Part shown: in pieces, positions 23,670 through 32,535 of the stretch
Layout of the letters: every line of letters begins with the position of its first letter
How positions within the stretch are numbered: position 1 is the stretch's first letter
From: an uncultured Collinsella sp.
GTDB lineage: Bacteria > Actinomycetota > Coriobacteriia > Coriobacteriales > Coriobacteriaceae
NCBI GenBank assembly: GCA_900544235.1
Contig: UQUL01000021.1
Span: 1 to 32,585, forward strand
Reading direction: 5' to 3'
DNA: 32,585 nt
Notes under the pieces: generated by a model
The model's database searches: none
What the model was told of the DNA's origin: nothing
What the model saw: only the letters and a program-made list of their open reading frames with translations
Made by a program: the position numbers and the translations under genes

Positions 23670-25697
23670 ATGGAACAAAAGGCCAAGGAGGCAGCCTCGC
23701 ACGCTGCGATTCCTGTGAGCATCTCGGCGATGCTCGTCACGCTGGGCGTGGTGTACGGCGATATCGGCACCAGCCCTATGTATGTAACCAAGGCGCTCGT
23801 TGCCGGCAACGGCGGCATCGGAAGCGTCACGGAGGAGTTCGTGCTCGGCGCGCTCTCCCTTGTCGTGTGGACGGTCACGTTGCTGACCACCATCAAGTAT
23901 GTGCTCATCTCGCTGCGCGCCGATAACCATGGTGAGGGCGGCATCTTTGCCCTGTACAGCCTGGTCAAGCGCTGCGGCAAGTGGCTTATCATCCCCGCCA
24001 TGCTGGGCGGCGCGGCACTGCTCGCCGACGGCATCCTGACGCCGGCCGTTACCGTTACCACGGCCATCGAGGGCCTGCGCACCATCCCGGCGGTCCATGC
24101 CGTGCTGGGCGATGACCAGGGCCGCGTCGTCGCCATTACGCTCGCCATCATCATCGTGCTCTTCTTGGTACAGCGCATCGGTACGGCCAAGATCGGTCAC
24201 GCCTTTGGCCCCATCATGACGCTGTGGTTCCTGTTCCTGGGCGGCACGGGTCTGTTCTTTGTCTTCCAGCACCCCGCCGTGCTGCTGTGCCTCAACCCGG
24301 TGCGCGGCATCGCCTTTTTGCTAAGCCCCAACAACCACGCGGGCATCATGATTCTGGGCAGCTGCTTCCTCGCCACCACCGGTGCCGAGGCGCTCTACTC
24401 CGACATGGGCCACGTCGGCCGCGGCAACATCTACGCTACCTGGCCGTTCGTTAAGTGCTGCCTGCTGCTTTCCTATATGGGCCAGGGCGCTTGGCTTATG
24501 AACAACGCTGCCAACCCCGAGCTCATGGGCATTGCCGACCTCAACCCGTTCTACCAGATGCTCGCCCCGGGCCTGCGTCCCTTTGCCGTAGGCCTTTCCA
24601 CCGTTGCGGCCATCATTGCCTCGCAGGCGCTCATCACCGGCGCGTTTTCGCTGGTGTCCGAGGCCAGCCGCCTGGACCTTATGCCGCACATGCAGGTCTT
24701 CTACCCTGCCGAGACCAAGGGCCAGCTCTACATCCCCATGGTCAACAACGTCATGCTTGTCGGCTGCGTCATCGTGGTGCTGCTGTTCCAGAACTCGGCG
24801 CATATGGAAGCCGCCTACGGCCTTGCCATTACGCTGACTATGATGTGCACCACGCTGCTGCTCTTCTTCTACCTGCACGAGGAGCGCAAGCTCAAGGTTG
24901 CTCCGTGGATCTTCGCGGCCTTCTTCCTTTTGCTCGAAGGCTTCTTCTTCGTGAGCTCGCTCACCAAGTTCTTCCACGGCGGCTACTTCACCATCCTCAT
25001 GGCTGCACTCATCATGGGCATTATGGTGTGCTGGTACAACGGCACGGCGGTCGAGCAGCGCCAGTTTACGCTGCTGCCGCTGCGCAGCTACCTGCCGCAG
25101 CTCAAGCGCCTGCGCGACGACGATCGCTATGAGCGCATGAGCGACAACGTCGTGTACCTGACCAAGGACACCCATACCGACTACATCGACCGCGATATCG
25201 TCTACTCGATCTTGGACAAGCATCCCAAGCGTGCTCGCGCCTGGTGGTTTGTGAACGTCGAGACCATGGACGAGCCGCATACCTTTGCCTATTCGGTCGA
25301 GACGTTCGGCACCGACTACGTGTTCCGCGTGCATCTGTACCTGGGCTACAAGATCAACCAGCGCGTCAATGCCTACCTGCGTCAGGTCGTTCAGGACCTG
25401 GCTGCCACCGGCGAGCTACCGGCGCAGACGCATGACTACTCGGTCTACAAGGATCCGGGTAACATCGGTACGTTCAAGTTCGTCCTGATTCGTAAGCTTC
25501 TGGCGCCTGAAAGCGATGTGGAGCCGAGCGAGCGTACGGCCATCACGCTCAAGTACATCATCCGCCGCGCCGCCGGCACGCCTGCGCGCTGGTACGGCCT
25601 GGAGAACTCCAACGTGAGCTTTGAGTACGTGCCGCTGTTCACCAAGTTCAAAGCCGTGAACAAGATGCAGCGCCTGGCCCCCAACGAGCGCCCGTAG
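23670..25697 (+). CDS. kup: Potassium uptake protein Kup
   Basis: This is a KUP/HAK/KT family potassium transporter that brings K+ into the cell with protons. It has 675 residues, normal for the family. About 12 membrane helices span residues 12-440. GVVYGDIGTSPMYV near 25-38 is the family signature; DNHGEGGIFALY near 84-95, ATTGAEALYSDMGHVGRGNI and SQALITGAFSLVSEASRL are also conserved. A cytoplasmic C-terminal domain follows. ATG 23670 follows GGAGG by 11 bases. It is directly followed by a small membrane protein gene and then a KdpDE-like pair, which suggests that its expression or activity is tied to potassium sensing. Confidence 0.96.
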   Translation: MEQKAKEAASHAAIPVSISAMLVTLGVVYGDIGTSPMYVTKALVAGNGGIGSVTEEFVLGALSLVVWTVTLLTTIKYVLISLRADNHGEGGIFALYSLVKRCGKWLIIPAMLGGAALLADGILTPAVTVTTAIEGLRTIPAVHAVLGDDQGRVVAITLAIIIVLFLVQRIGTAKIGHAFGPIMTLWFLFLGGTGLFFVFQHPAVLLCLNPVRGIAFLLSPNNHAGIMILGSCFLATTGAEALYSDMGHVGRGNIYATWPFVKCCLLLSYMGQGAWLMNNAANPELMGIADLNPFYQMLAPGLRPFAVGLSTVAAIIASQALITGAFSLVSEASRLDLMPHMQVFYPAETKGQLYIPMVNNVMLVGCVIVVLLFQNSAHMEAAYGLAITLTMMCTTLLLFFYLHEERKLKVAPWIFAAFFLLLEGFFFVSSLTKFFHGGYFTILMAALIMGIMVCWYNGTAVEQRQFTLLPLRSYLPQLKRLRDDDRYERMSDNVVYLTKDTHTDYIDRDIVYSILDKHPKRARAWWFVNVETMDEPHTFAYSVETFGTDYVFRVHLYLGYKINQRVNAYLRQVVQDLAATGELPAQTHDYSVYKDPGNIGTFKFVLIRKLLAPESDVEPSERTAITLKYIIRRAAGTPARWYGLENSNVSFEYVPLFTKFKAVNKMQRLAPNERP

Positions 25698-25758
25698 GCG
25701 CTGACAGGTTGCATGGAGTTGGTTTTCGATGGACAAGATTGAGACCGGGGAGGCAAAC

Positions 25759-25953
25759 ATGGATGCAAAGATGCTTGATGGCCGCGAGGTGGTTGCCGAG
25801 CTGGTACGTGAGGCACGCGCCGACGCCGCCGAAGATCGGTTTTTGACGAACCGTGCCAACATGGATATGGCCGACCGCGTGATCTCGATCGTGGCACTGG
25901 TATTTGGAGCGGTGTGCGTGTGTGCCCTGCTCGCGCACGTGCTGTTTGTCTAG
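25759..25953 (+). CDS. Small single-helix membrane protein downstream of kup
   Basis: This encodes 64 residues. The ATG at 25759 has GGGGAGG five bases upstream; an in-frame ATG at 25729 is also possible but has no good ribosome site. The N-terminal 40 residues are charged and helical (REVVAELVREARADAAEDRF). One hydrophobic helix fills the end (VISIVALVFGAVCVCALLAHVLFV), so the bulk should face the cytoplasm. I recognise no family. Its position between kup and a KdpD-like kinase invites comparison with small helper peptides such as KdpF, but that is speculation. It is 61 bases past the kup stop. Confidence 0.65.
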   Translation: MDAKMLDGREVVAELVREARADAAEDRFLTNRANMDMADRVISIVALVFGAVCVCALLAHVLFV

Positions 25954-25998
25954 CGACCGCAGGTTGCAAAGGCTATACACTTAGAACCACCACAAGGG

Positions 25999-26037
25999 AA
26001 ACCACCACAAAGGTGCCTGTCCCCTTTGTGGTGGTTT
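25999..26037 (+). terminator. Hairpin with T-tract between the small membrane protein and the kinase
   Basis: AAACCACCACAAAGG and CCTTTGTGGTGGTTT form a perfect 15-bp stem with a 9-base loop and a following T-run. A partial extra copy of the left arm is at 25985-25998. The arms resemble the 29-bp repeats at 3430 and 23516. It may uncouple the kinase genes from kup. Confidence 0.75.
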
Positions 26038-26065
26038 TTGTCTTTGAGAGAGGGGCGGGGCGCTG

Positions 26066-27691
26066 ATGGACGTCCGTGCGGACGGCGATATTGCCGATAG
26101 CTTTTGGTGGCGGCGCACAACGCTGACGCGCCGCACTCCTCTGTATGACGCCTGCGTATCGGTGGGGCTGCTGGTCGCGGCGACGATTGTGGGCGCGCTG
26201 CTCGACCATCCGGGTCTCGCGCCGAGCATCATGATCGTCTATGTGTTCGCCGTTCAGCTGTGCGCATTCTTTACCTGGAGTCGCCTGTATTGCTTGCTGA
26301 GCTCGGCTGCCGCCGTGGCGCTCTACAACTTTTTGTTTGTCGACCCGCGCTACTCGCTGTCGCTTATCGACCGCGGCTATCCCGGCATGTTCTTCATCAT
26401 GTTCGTGGTCTCGCTTGTGTCGAGCTCGATTGCGTTGGCCCTGCGCCGCGCCTTGGCACAGGCTGCCGCCAGCGACCGCCGCACGCATATGGTGCTCGAG
26501 ACCAACCGCATGCTGCAGCGCTGCGCCGACGAGCAGCAGATCGTTCACGCCATGGCCACGCAGCTGGCGCGTCTTTCGGACTGCCCGGTCGTGTGGTACA
26601 GCGCTGACGCCGAGGGCGATGACCTGCTGCCGTGTGCGACATACACGGCCGTGGGCGATGCCGCGCCGGTGCATGAACTGGCGCGGCAGATGCCGCCGCG
26701 GCTTTCGGCGTCCGCCTATGTGGGAACGCCGCTCGATGCCACCTATGGCGGCTCGGCGTTTTATGGCATCTACCTGACGGTTCGCACAGGCGACGGCTTC
26801 GCGCGCTCGGGCGACCCCGCCTCGGTGGTGGGCGTGCTGGCTATCGTTGCCGAGCCCGACGTGCTGACGCACGAGGAGCGGACACTTGCCGATGCTATCG
26901 TGAGCGAAGGCGAGCTGGCACTCGATCGCGCCCGCGCCATGGAGGCCCGCGAGGAGGCGGCGGTGCTTGCCAAAAATGAGCAGCTGCGCGCCAACCTGCT
27001 GCGCTCCATCTCGCACGACCTGCGCACGCCGCTCACCAGTATTTCGGGTAATGCCGACGTGCTGCTCGACCAGGGCTCGACCGGCACCGCGGTGCTCGAT
27101 GCCCAGACGCGCCGCGGCCTGCTTCTATCCATTCGCTCGGATGCGCAATGGCTCAACGCCACCGTCGAGAATCTGCTCGCCATCACCAAGCTCGAGGGTG
27201 GCGGTATGCGCCTGTCGACCACGCTCGAACTCATGGACGATATCGTCGAGGAGGCACTGCGCCACGTGAACCCTGCCGTGCGCGAGCACGACCTTAAGGT
27301 GGTGGCGTGCGATGAGCCGGCGCTCGTCAACGTCGATGCGCGCCTGATGGTGCAGCTGGTGGTCAATCTGGTGAACAACGCCATCACCTATACGCCCGCG
27401 GGCTCGCATATCATGATTTCGATTAGCGTCGACGATGGACGCGTGGCGTGCTCGGTGGCCGATGATGGTCCGGGCATCGCACCCGAGGATCGCGAGCGCA
27501 TCTTTGAGTCGTTCTATACCGCCAACCATGGCCTGGCCGACAGCCACCGTAGTGTGGGCCTGGGGCTTTCGCTCTGCCGCTCCATTGCGCTGGCGCATGG
27601 CGGTAGCATAGAGGTTGCCGCGGCGGACCCGCACGGCTCGGTCTTTACGATTGAACTTCCCGCCGCCGACGTTTCGTTTGATAAGGAGTAA
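26066..27691 (+). CDS. kdpD: KdpD-like sensor histidine kinase lacking the KdpD N-terminus
   Basis: This is a membrane sensor kinase of 541 residues. Residues 30-135 form the four-helix DUF4118 block typical of KdpD (VYVFAVQLCAFFTW, then LYNFLFVDPRYSLSLIDRGY). Residues 150-295 fit a GAF-like domain. Then the HisKA site SISHDLRTPLTSISGNAD with His317, the N-box VNLVNNAITYTPAGS near 433, and DDGPGIAPEDRERIF and VGLGLSLCRSIALAHGG of the ATPase. Full KdpD is about 890 residues; the first 350 or so (KdpD and UspA domains that bind nucleotide and c-di-AMP) are absent and replaced by about 28 polar residues. It should therefore sense without that input. ATG 26066 has a G-rich site just upstream. It is coupled to the regulator gene four bases after its stop. 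Confidence 0.9.
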   Translation: MDVRADGDIADSFWWRRTTLTRRTPLYDACVSVGLLVAATIVGALLDHPGLAPSIMIVYVFAVQLCAFFTWSRLYCLLSSAAAVALYNFLFVDPRYSLSLIDRGYPGMFFIMFVVSLVSSSIALALRRALAQAAASDRRTHMVLETNRMLQRCADEQQIVHAMATQLARLSDCPVVWYSADAEGDDLLPCATYTAVGDAAPVHELARQMPPRLSASAYVGTPLDATYGGSAFYGIYLTVRTGDGFARSGDPASVVGVLAIVAEPDVLTHEERTLADAIVSEGELALDRARAMEAREEAAVLAKNEQLRANLLRSISHDLRTPLTSISGNADVLLDQGSTGTAVLDAQTRRGLLLSIRSDAQWLNATVENLLAITKLEGGGMRLSTTLELMDDIVEEALRHVNPAVREHDLKVVACDEPALVNVDARLMVQLVVNLVNNAITYTPAGSHIMISISVDDGRVACSVADDGPGIAPEDRERIFESFYTANHGLADSHRSVGLGLSLCRSIALAHGGSIEVAAADPHGSVFTIELPAADVSFDKE

Positions 27692-27695
27692 CGCT

Positions 27696-28409
27696 GTGCC
27701 GAACTCTGCCGTAAAACCGCTCATCTTGGTCGTTGAGGACGACCCCGCCGTTCGCAATCTTATCGTTGCCGCGCTCGAGGCGCACGGCTTGCGCCATATG
27801 GCTGTGGAGACCGCCCATGCCGCCATCGCCGCCGCCTCATCGCAGGCACCGAGCATCGTGCTGCTCGATCTGGGCCTGCCCGATATGGACGGCGTCAAGG
27901 TGGTGGAGTCGGTGCGCGCATGGTCGGGCATGCCGATCATCGTGGTTTCGGCGCGCAGCGAGGACGCGGACAAGATTCGCGCGCTCGATGCCGGCGCCGA
28001 TGACTACCTGACCAAGCCGTTTTCGGTCGAGGAACTGCTCGCGCGCATTCGCACGACGCTCAGGCGCCTTTCGTATGCGCAAACGGGCGGCGTTGTCTCC
28101 GAGGGCTCGTTCGATACCGGTGAGCTGCATATCGATTTTGATGCCGGCATTGCTACGATGGATGGCGGGGAACTGCATCTGACGCCGATCGAGTACAAAC
28201 TGCTATGCCTGCTGGCGCATAACGCCGACAAGGTGCTGACGCACCAGTTTATCCTGCACGAGATTTGGGGTACGGCAACTAAGAGCGACCTGGCGAGCCT
28301 GCGTGTCTTTATGGGCACGTTGCGTAAGAAGATCGAGTCCGACCCCGCGCATCCCCGCTATATCCAAACCCACGTAGGCATCGGCTACCGCCTGGTCACC
28401 CAAGGCTAG
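27696..28409 (+). CDS. kdpE: KdpE-like response regulator
   Basis: This is an OmpR/PhoB-type regulator of 237 residues. The receiver has the acidic pair EDD (14-16), phospho-acceptor Asp58 in VLLDLGLPDMDG, and the conserved Lys in DYLTKPFS near 107. The winged-helix DNA-binding domain ends with LRVFMGTLRKKIESDPAHPRYIQTHVGIGYRL, very like KdpE. I start at GTG 27696, eight bases after AAGGAG (27683-27688) and four after the kinase stop. It is the natural partner of the kinase at 26066. No kdpFABC operon is in the window, so kup, 2 kb upstream, is the obvious candidate target. Confidence 0.92.
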   Translation: MPNSAVKPLILVVEDDPAVRNLIVAALEAHGLRHMAVETAHAAIAAASSQAPSIVLLDLGLPDMDGVKVVESVRAWSGMPIIVVSARSEDADKIRALDAGADDYLTKPFSVEELLARIRTTLRRLSYAQTGGVVSEGSFDTGELHIDFDAGIATMDGGELHLTPIEYKLLCLLAHNADKVLTHQFILHEIWGTATKSDLASLRVFMGTLRKKIESDPAHPRYIQTHVGIGYRLVTQG

Positions 28410-28433
28410 ATCGCCAACCACCATCCCAATATG

Positions 28434-28501
28434 AGTTGCGGTGAAATACGGACGGAAATGGCCTATTTGGCGGCCAAACAGTCCATATTCCACCGCAACT
28501 T
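28434..28501. repeat. Palindromic repeat family B, copy 2
   Basis: Left arm AGTTGCGGTGAAATACGGA (28434-28452) matches the arm at 10227-10245 exactly. The right arm (28482-28501) has one more change than copy 1. The loop differs. It lies between two convergent genes, where it may act as a two-way terminator. Confidence 0.8.
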
Positions 28502-28504
28502 TGT

Positions 28505-31063
28505 TTATTTGCCTTTGGGCTTGCTGGCGTAGAACTTCTTCTTTTTGGACTTGCCGGCAGGGGAGGGTTTGCCGGCAAAGTTGGACTTGCCGTTGCCGGC
28601 CTGCGCGTGCGTGGGCACTGCCGCGCGAGGCTTGCGGGCCTCGGGGTTGCGCAGCTCCTCGACACGCTCGGCAATCTCCTCGGCGCTAAAGCCGACCTCG
28701 GCCATGGCGTCCTCAATGGGCAGGCGGCGCACGATATAGCAGTGGTGCACCTTCTGGTTGCGCGCGAAATCCTCGGGGATGGTCTGCGCCGTAATGTCCT
28801 CCAACACCACGCCCGCGCGGGCGAGCTTGCGTGTCTCGGGGCGGAAGCCGCGCAGGTTGCAGCTAAAGATGGCATGTCCACCCTGTGCAAGCAGGCGCGA
28901 TACGCCGGCCAAAAGCTCAACATGGTCGCGCTGGACATCCCAGGTGCGGCGGCCCATCTTGGACGAGTTCGAGAACGTGGGCGGGTCGACAAAGATCAGG
29001 TCCCAGCGGTTGCGCGTCTGGCGCTGGTCGCGAATCCAGGCAAGCACGTCGTCGCGCACAAAATGATGCTGCGGACCAACAAAGCCGTTCTGGCGCATAT
29101 TGCGCTCGGCCCAGTCCAGGTAGGTGTTGGAAAGGTCGACTGCCACGGTTTCCTCGACGCCGCCGTCGGCCGCATAGCAGGTGGCGGTGCCGGTGTAGGC
29201 GAACAGATTGAGGAAGCGGCGTGCCTGTTTGGCGTGCTCGCGCACCAGGTTGCGGGTGACGCGGTGATCCAAGAAGATGCCCACATCCAGGTAGTCATCA
29301 AAGTTGACGGCAAAGGTGAGTCCGCCCTCTTCGATGAGCGGCAGGCGACGGCGCGCGATGTTGGCGCGCTCGCCCGAGCCGCCCTTGCCGGCGCCCTGCT
29401 TGCCGTACTGCGAGCCGCCGCGTGAGCGCATGCGGGCCTTGGCGTGCACATGCTCGGCGGGAACATCTAGGATGCGCGGCGCGATGGCCAAGATGTCGAG
29501 CATGCGGGCCTGGGCCAGCGCGGGATCGATGGTCTTGGGCGCGGCGTATTCGGCGATGACGAGCCAGCGGCCCGGCGTCTGCGGGCAGCCCTCGTACAGG
29601 TCGATGGCGGCGGAGTAGTCGGGCAGGTCGGCATCGTAGACGCGGTAGCAGCTCACGCCCTCGCGCTTTGCCCACTTGCGGCGCAGACGGGCATTCTTGC
29701 GCAGGCGGTTGGCGAACTGCTCGGACTCGGGGATGAGCACGGGCAGCGGCTTGCCGTCGCCCAAGTCGAGCGTGGCGGCAGGTTCGGGCATGAGGGTGTT
29801 GGCGGCTTCGCCTTCGGCGTCCGTGGACTGTTCCTCGGCGTTTGCGCTGGTCGCAGCCTCGAATGCCGCGGCGGCGTGGTCGAGCGAGGGCCAAACCTCA
29901 AGAGCCGCCTCCTCGTTATTGGGCATAACGGCGATGGAGCGCGCGGGCTCGGCATGGAGCGCGCGGGCCATAAGGCCATCGCGGGTGAGTGCGGCGACCG
30001 GCGCCGCGGAAAGCTCGGGCGCGCGGCGCAGCTCGCCGACCAGCGTCATGGCGTCGTGCATGAGCGAAAGCGGGGTCTCGGTGGTGTCTGCGACCACGGC
30101 GGCACCGGCGACGGCGCCCGCATGGTCCAGCACGGTGGCGGGCTTGGCGGCACAAAAGTCGACAAAACGCTTGTAGCCGGCGCACTTGACCATGCGCTCG
30201 GCAGTCTTGCGAGCGGAGGGGTCGATGTCTACGGCCACGATGCGCGCCTGTCGCTCGCGCGCTGTCGCCTCGCGCTCGCGTGCCTCGGCAAGCAGCTGCT
30301 CCCACAGAGCGGCGTCGTGCAACTGCCAGCCCTCAAAGCCCCAGCGCTCGCGTGCAGCGCCCGGGGCGCGGTCGGTCAGAATGTTCACGGCCTCCAGCAG
30401 CAGACCGCCGCCGGCGCACGAGGCATCGATCAGCGTGGGAAGGGCTTCGTTTTCGTAATCGTCGGCCGTCAGCTCGCGCTCGCACAGTGCGGTCCAGCCG
30501 ACCTGCGCCAGCATCAGGGCGGCGTAGTCGGGGCGTAGCACGTGCGTACCCTCGCCGGCGCGGGTCGCTGCGGGCGGCAGACGTTTGAACAGCGGGTCGC
30601 CCGAAAGGTCCAGGCTGATGCTCGCGCGGCGCTGGCGCAGCGAAAGCAGCAGGTGAACATCGGGATCGGTGGCGTTGACATCGGCGCGACGGCCCGTGGT
30701 TTCGGCCAAGCGGTCGCACAATGCGTCCTTGGCGCGCAGGGCCGAGAAGCGCGTGTTGCGCAGCTGCTCGGTCACGCCGCGGGCGGTGATGGCGATGGTG
30801 GCGCCGGGGCGGATGACGGTCTCCCAGGCGATGTCGTAAACGCTATCGTACAGCTCGTCGGCATCCTGCGCCTCAAAGCGCCCAAGCACCGCAAACACGC
30901 GGCTCGCCAGGCGCGACCACAGGCATGCTCGGTAGCCTTGCTCGAGCTCGCCCTCAAATGTAGCGCGGCCCTTCAGCCGGCGAACATGCGAAAGCCCGAG
31001 GCGTTTAAGCTCATCGGCGAGTGCGGACTCAAAGCCCTCGGGGCAGCTTGCGTAAAATTCCAT
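28505..31063 (-). CDS. rlmL: RlmKL-type 23S rRNA methyltransferase with a degenerate RlmL half
   Basis: This is a two-domain 23S rRNA methyltransferase of 852 residues; E. coli RlmKL has about 700. Residues 1-55 and a THUMP domain near 55-165 bind RNA. The RlmL half (about 170-395) should make m2G2445, but motif I is DASCAGGGLLLEA (213-225) where DPxCGSGTxxIEA is usual, and the NPPY catalytic motif is replaced by ADTTETPL (325-332). Residues 400-445 are an acidic Ala/Glu-rich insertion. The RlmK half (about 445-800), for m7G2069, looks intact: LNLFAYTGTATCYAA and FVDPPTFSNSSKM. A basic Lys/Pro/Ala tail of 50 residues ends the protein. ATG 31063 has AGAGAGG upstream. It is transcribed alone, divergent from the HAD gene. 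Confidence 0.9.
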   Translation of the reverse strand: MEFYASCPEGFESALADELKRLGLSHVRRLKGRATFEGELEQGYRACLWSRLASRVFAVLGRFEAQDADELYDSVYDIAWETVIRPGATIAITARGVTEQLRNTRFSALRAKDALCDRLAETTGRRADVNATDPDVHLLLSLRQRRASISLDLSGDPLFKRLPPAATRAGEGTHVLRPDYAALMLAQVGWTALCERELTADDYENEALPTLIDASCAGGGLLLEAVNILTDRAPGAARERWGFEGWQLHDAALWEQLLAEAREREATARERQARIVAVDIDPSARKTAERMVKCAGYKRFVDFCAAKPATVLDHAGAVAGAAVVADTTETPLSLMHDAMTLVGELRRAPELSAAPVAALTRDGLMARALHAEPARSIAVMPNNEEAALEVWPSLDHAAAAFEAATSANAEEQSTDAEGEAANTLMPEPAATLDLGDGKPLPVLIPESEQFANRLRKNARLRRKWAKREGVSCYRVYDADLPDYSAAIDLYEGCPQTPGRWLVIAEYAAPKTIDPALAQARMLDILAIAPRILDVPAEHVHAKARMRSRGGSQYGKQGAGKGGSGERANIARRRLPLIEEGGLTFAVNFDDYLDVGIFLDHRVTRNLVREHAKQARRFLNLFAYTGTATCYAADGGVEETVAVDLSNTYLDWAERNMRQNGFVGPQHHFVRDDVLAWIRDQRQTRNRWDLIFVDPPTFSNSSKMGRRTWDVQRDHVELLAGVSRLLAQGGHAIFSCNLRGFRPETRKLARAGVVLEDITAQTIPEDFARNQKVHHCYIVRRLPIEDAMAEVGFSAEEIAERVEELRNPEARKPRAAVPTHAQAGNGKSNFAGKPSPAGKSKKKKFYASKPKGK

Positions 31064-31090
31064 GGGTGACCTCTCTGGTTGCGTCGCTCC

Positions 31091-31100
31091 ATTATATGAT
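31091..31100. promoter_or_regulatory. Overlapping divergent -10 boxes
   Basis: The minus strand reads TATAAT (31096-31091) towards rlmL and the plus strand reads TATGAT (31095-31100) towards the HAD gene. The 75-base gap must hold both promoters. No clear -35 boxes are seen. Confidence 0.4.
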
Positions 31101-31138
31101 GGATGCTTCGTTTGCCCTTATCCTCGAAAGGAACCCAT

Positions 31139-31966
31139 ATGATTGATGCGTGCCCCGATTCTGCCGTGCTCTTTTTTGACGTGGACGGCACGCTGACGTC
31201 GTTCGATCCCGACAACATGACCGACAAGGACTTTTCGGCGGTTCGCCCCTCGCAGGCGGTGATCGAGGCGTTTCATCGTCTGCGCGACGCAGGGCACAAG
31301 GCGTTTATCTGCACGGGTCGTCCCTTGTGGCTGATTGCCGATGGCCTGCGTGCTTTGGAGCCTGCGGGTGTCGTTGCCATGGCGGGCGCCACGCTCGAGG
31401 TCGAGGGTCGCGTGGTGCATGAGGACTGCTTTGACGAGGACGTTATCGAGGAGCTTGCGCGCCGTATGGCAGCGGCAGGGATTGAGGCCTTTTTCGAGAC
31501 CAACGTGGCTACTTTTGCCCTGGAACCCGCGGGTGTTGAGCAGTCGTCTCTGATCGGCACTTCTGTGGTGCACAGCGCCGAGGAGATGCGCGTCGACGGC
31601 AGTCTGCGCGTGGGCAAGGTATGCCTCAATGTGCCCAGTTTGGCTCGCGTAGCCAATGATGACGGCTTTATCGATTGCGAGTTTGAGCTGTGCAACACCG
31701 GTGGCCAGAATCGCGAGCTGAGCCCCAAGGGCATTGACAAGGGCGTGGGCGTGGCGCGAGCGCTGGAATACCTGGGTCGCACCGGCAACGCGCGCACCTT
31801 TGGCTTCGGCGATTCGGGTAACGACCTGGGCATGCTCGCTGCGGTCGAGACGGCCGTGGCCATGGGCAACGCCATGCCCGAGGTCAAGGCGCTCGCCGAC
31901 TACGTGACCGACGATGTCGCACACGACGGCACCGTCACAGCGATGCAGCATTTCGGCCTCATCTAA
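31139..31966 (+). CDS. Cof-type HAD family phosphatase
   Basis: This is a HAD-superfamily hydrolase of subfamily IIB (Cof type), 275 residues, cytoplasmic and Mg-dependent. Motif I is FFDVDGTLTSF with both aspartates (near residue 15), motif II is ICTGRP near 58, motif III is the Lys of SPKGIDKGVG near 200, and motif IV is GFGDSGNDLGML near 223. The cap domain lies between II and III. Typical substrates are sugar phosphates or cofactor phosphates such as PLP or FMN; the sequence does not say which. ATG 31139 follows GAAAGGAAC. No terminator is obvious before the aldolase gene. Confidence 0.92.
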   Translation: MIDACPDSAVLFFDVDGTLTSFDPDNMTDKDFSAVRPSQAVIEAFHRLRDAGHKAFICTGRPLWLIADGLRALEPAGVVAMAGATLEVEGRVVHEDCFDEDVIEELARRMAAAGIEAFFETNVATFALEPAGVEQSSLIGTSVVHSAEEMRVDGSLRVGKVCLNVPSLARVANDDGFIDCEFELCNTGGQNRELSPKGIDKGVGVARALEYLGRTGNARTFGFGDSGNDLGMLAAVETAVAMGNAMPEVKALADYVTDDVAHDGTVTAMQHFGLI

Positions 31967-32159
31967 TGAATCCCGCGTTCTAACGTTTGCTCAAACTGCG
32001 ACTCTTTGCTTTTGCATGCTCAATCGATTTATCAATCCAAACACTGAGGTGTTTATACCGTTCGCCGAGAAGATAAAAAACCGCAGCTCACGCCTTGATA
32101 AACGTAGGTAAAGTGTTTAGCAGTTTATCGGCCGTATGCTAGCGAAAGGAATCAGGCAG

Positions 32160-32535
32160 ATGGCAATCAAGGTGTTCGCTGACGGTGCAAACCTCGAGGG
32201 CATGCTCGACATGTACGAGAACGGCAACGTTCAGGGTTTCACGACCAACCCGTCCCTTATGAAGAAGGGCGGCGTGACGGATTACCGCGCGTTTGCCAAA
32301 GAGGTCTTGACCCACATCACCGATGTGTCCGTCTCGTTTGAGGTCTTTGCCGACGACGTCGAGACCATGGAGGTCGAGGCCCGCGAGATCGCTACCTGGG
32401 CCGAGAACGTCTACGTCAAGATTCCGTGCGTGACCACCAAGGGCGAGTCCACCGCCGAGCTGGTCCGCAAGCTTTCCGCCGACGGCATCAAGGTCAACGT
32501 CACTACCATCTTTACGCCTACGCAGGTCGATGAGA
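32160..32535 (+). CDS. fsa: Fructose-6-phosphate aldolase / transaldolase family, 3' end missing
   Basis: These are the first 125 residues of a small class I aldolase of the FSA/TalC type, which joins or splits dihydroxyacetone or sedoheptulose-type sugars through a lysine Schiff base. VFADGANLEGMLDMYENGNVQ, GFTTNPSLM (residues 26-34), and NVYVKIPCVTT with Lys87 as the likely Schiff-base lysine are seen, then GIKVNVTTIFTPTQ. ATG 32160 follows GAAAGGAA. Real sequence ends at 32535 inside the gene; the frame runs on for 15 codons as VSYTHLTLPTKLEV, which is adapter, not protein. The full protein would be about 215-240 residues. Confidence 0.88.
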
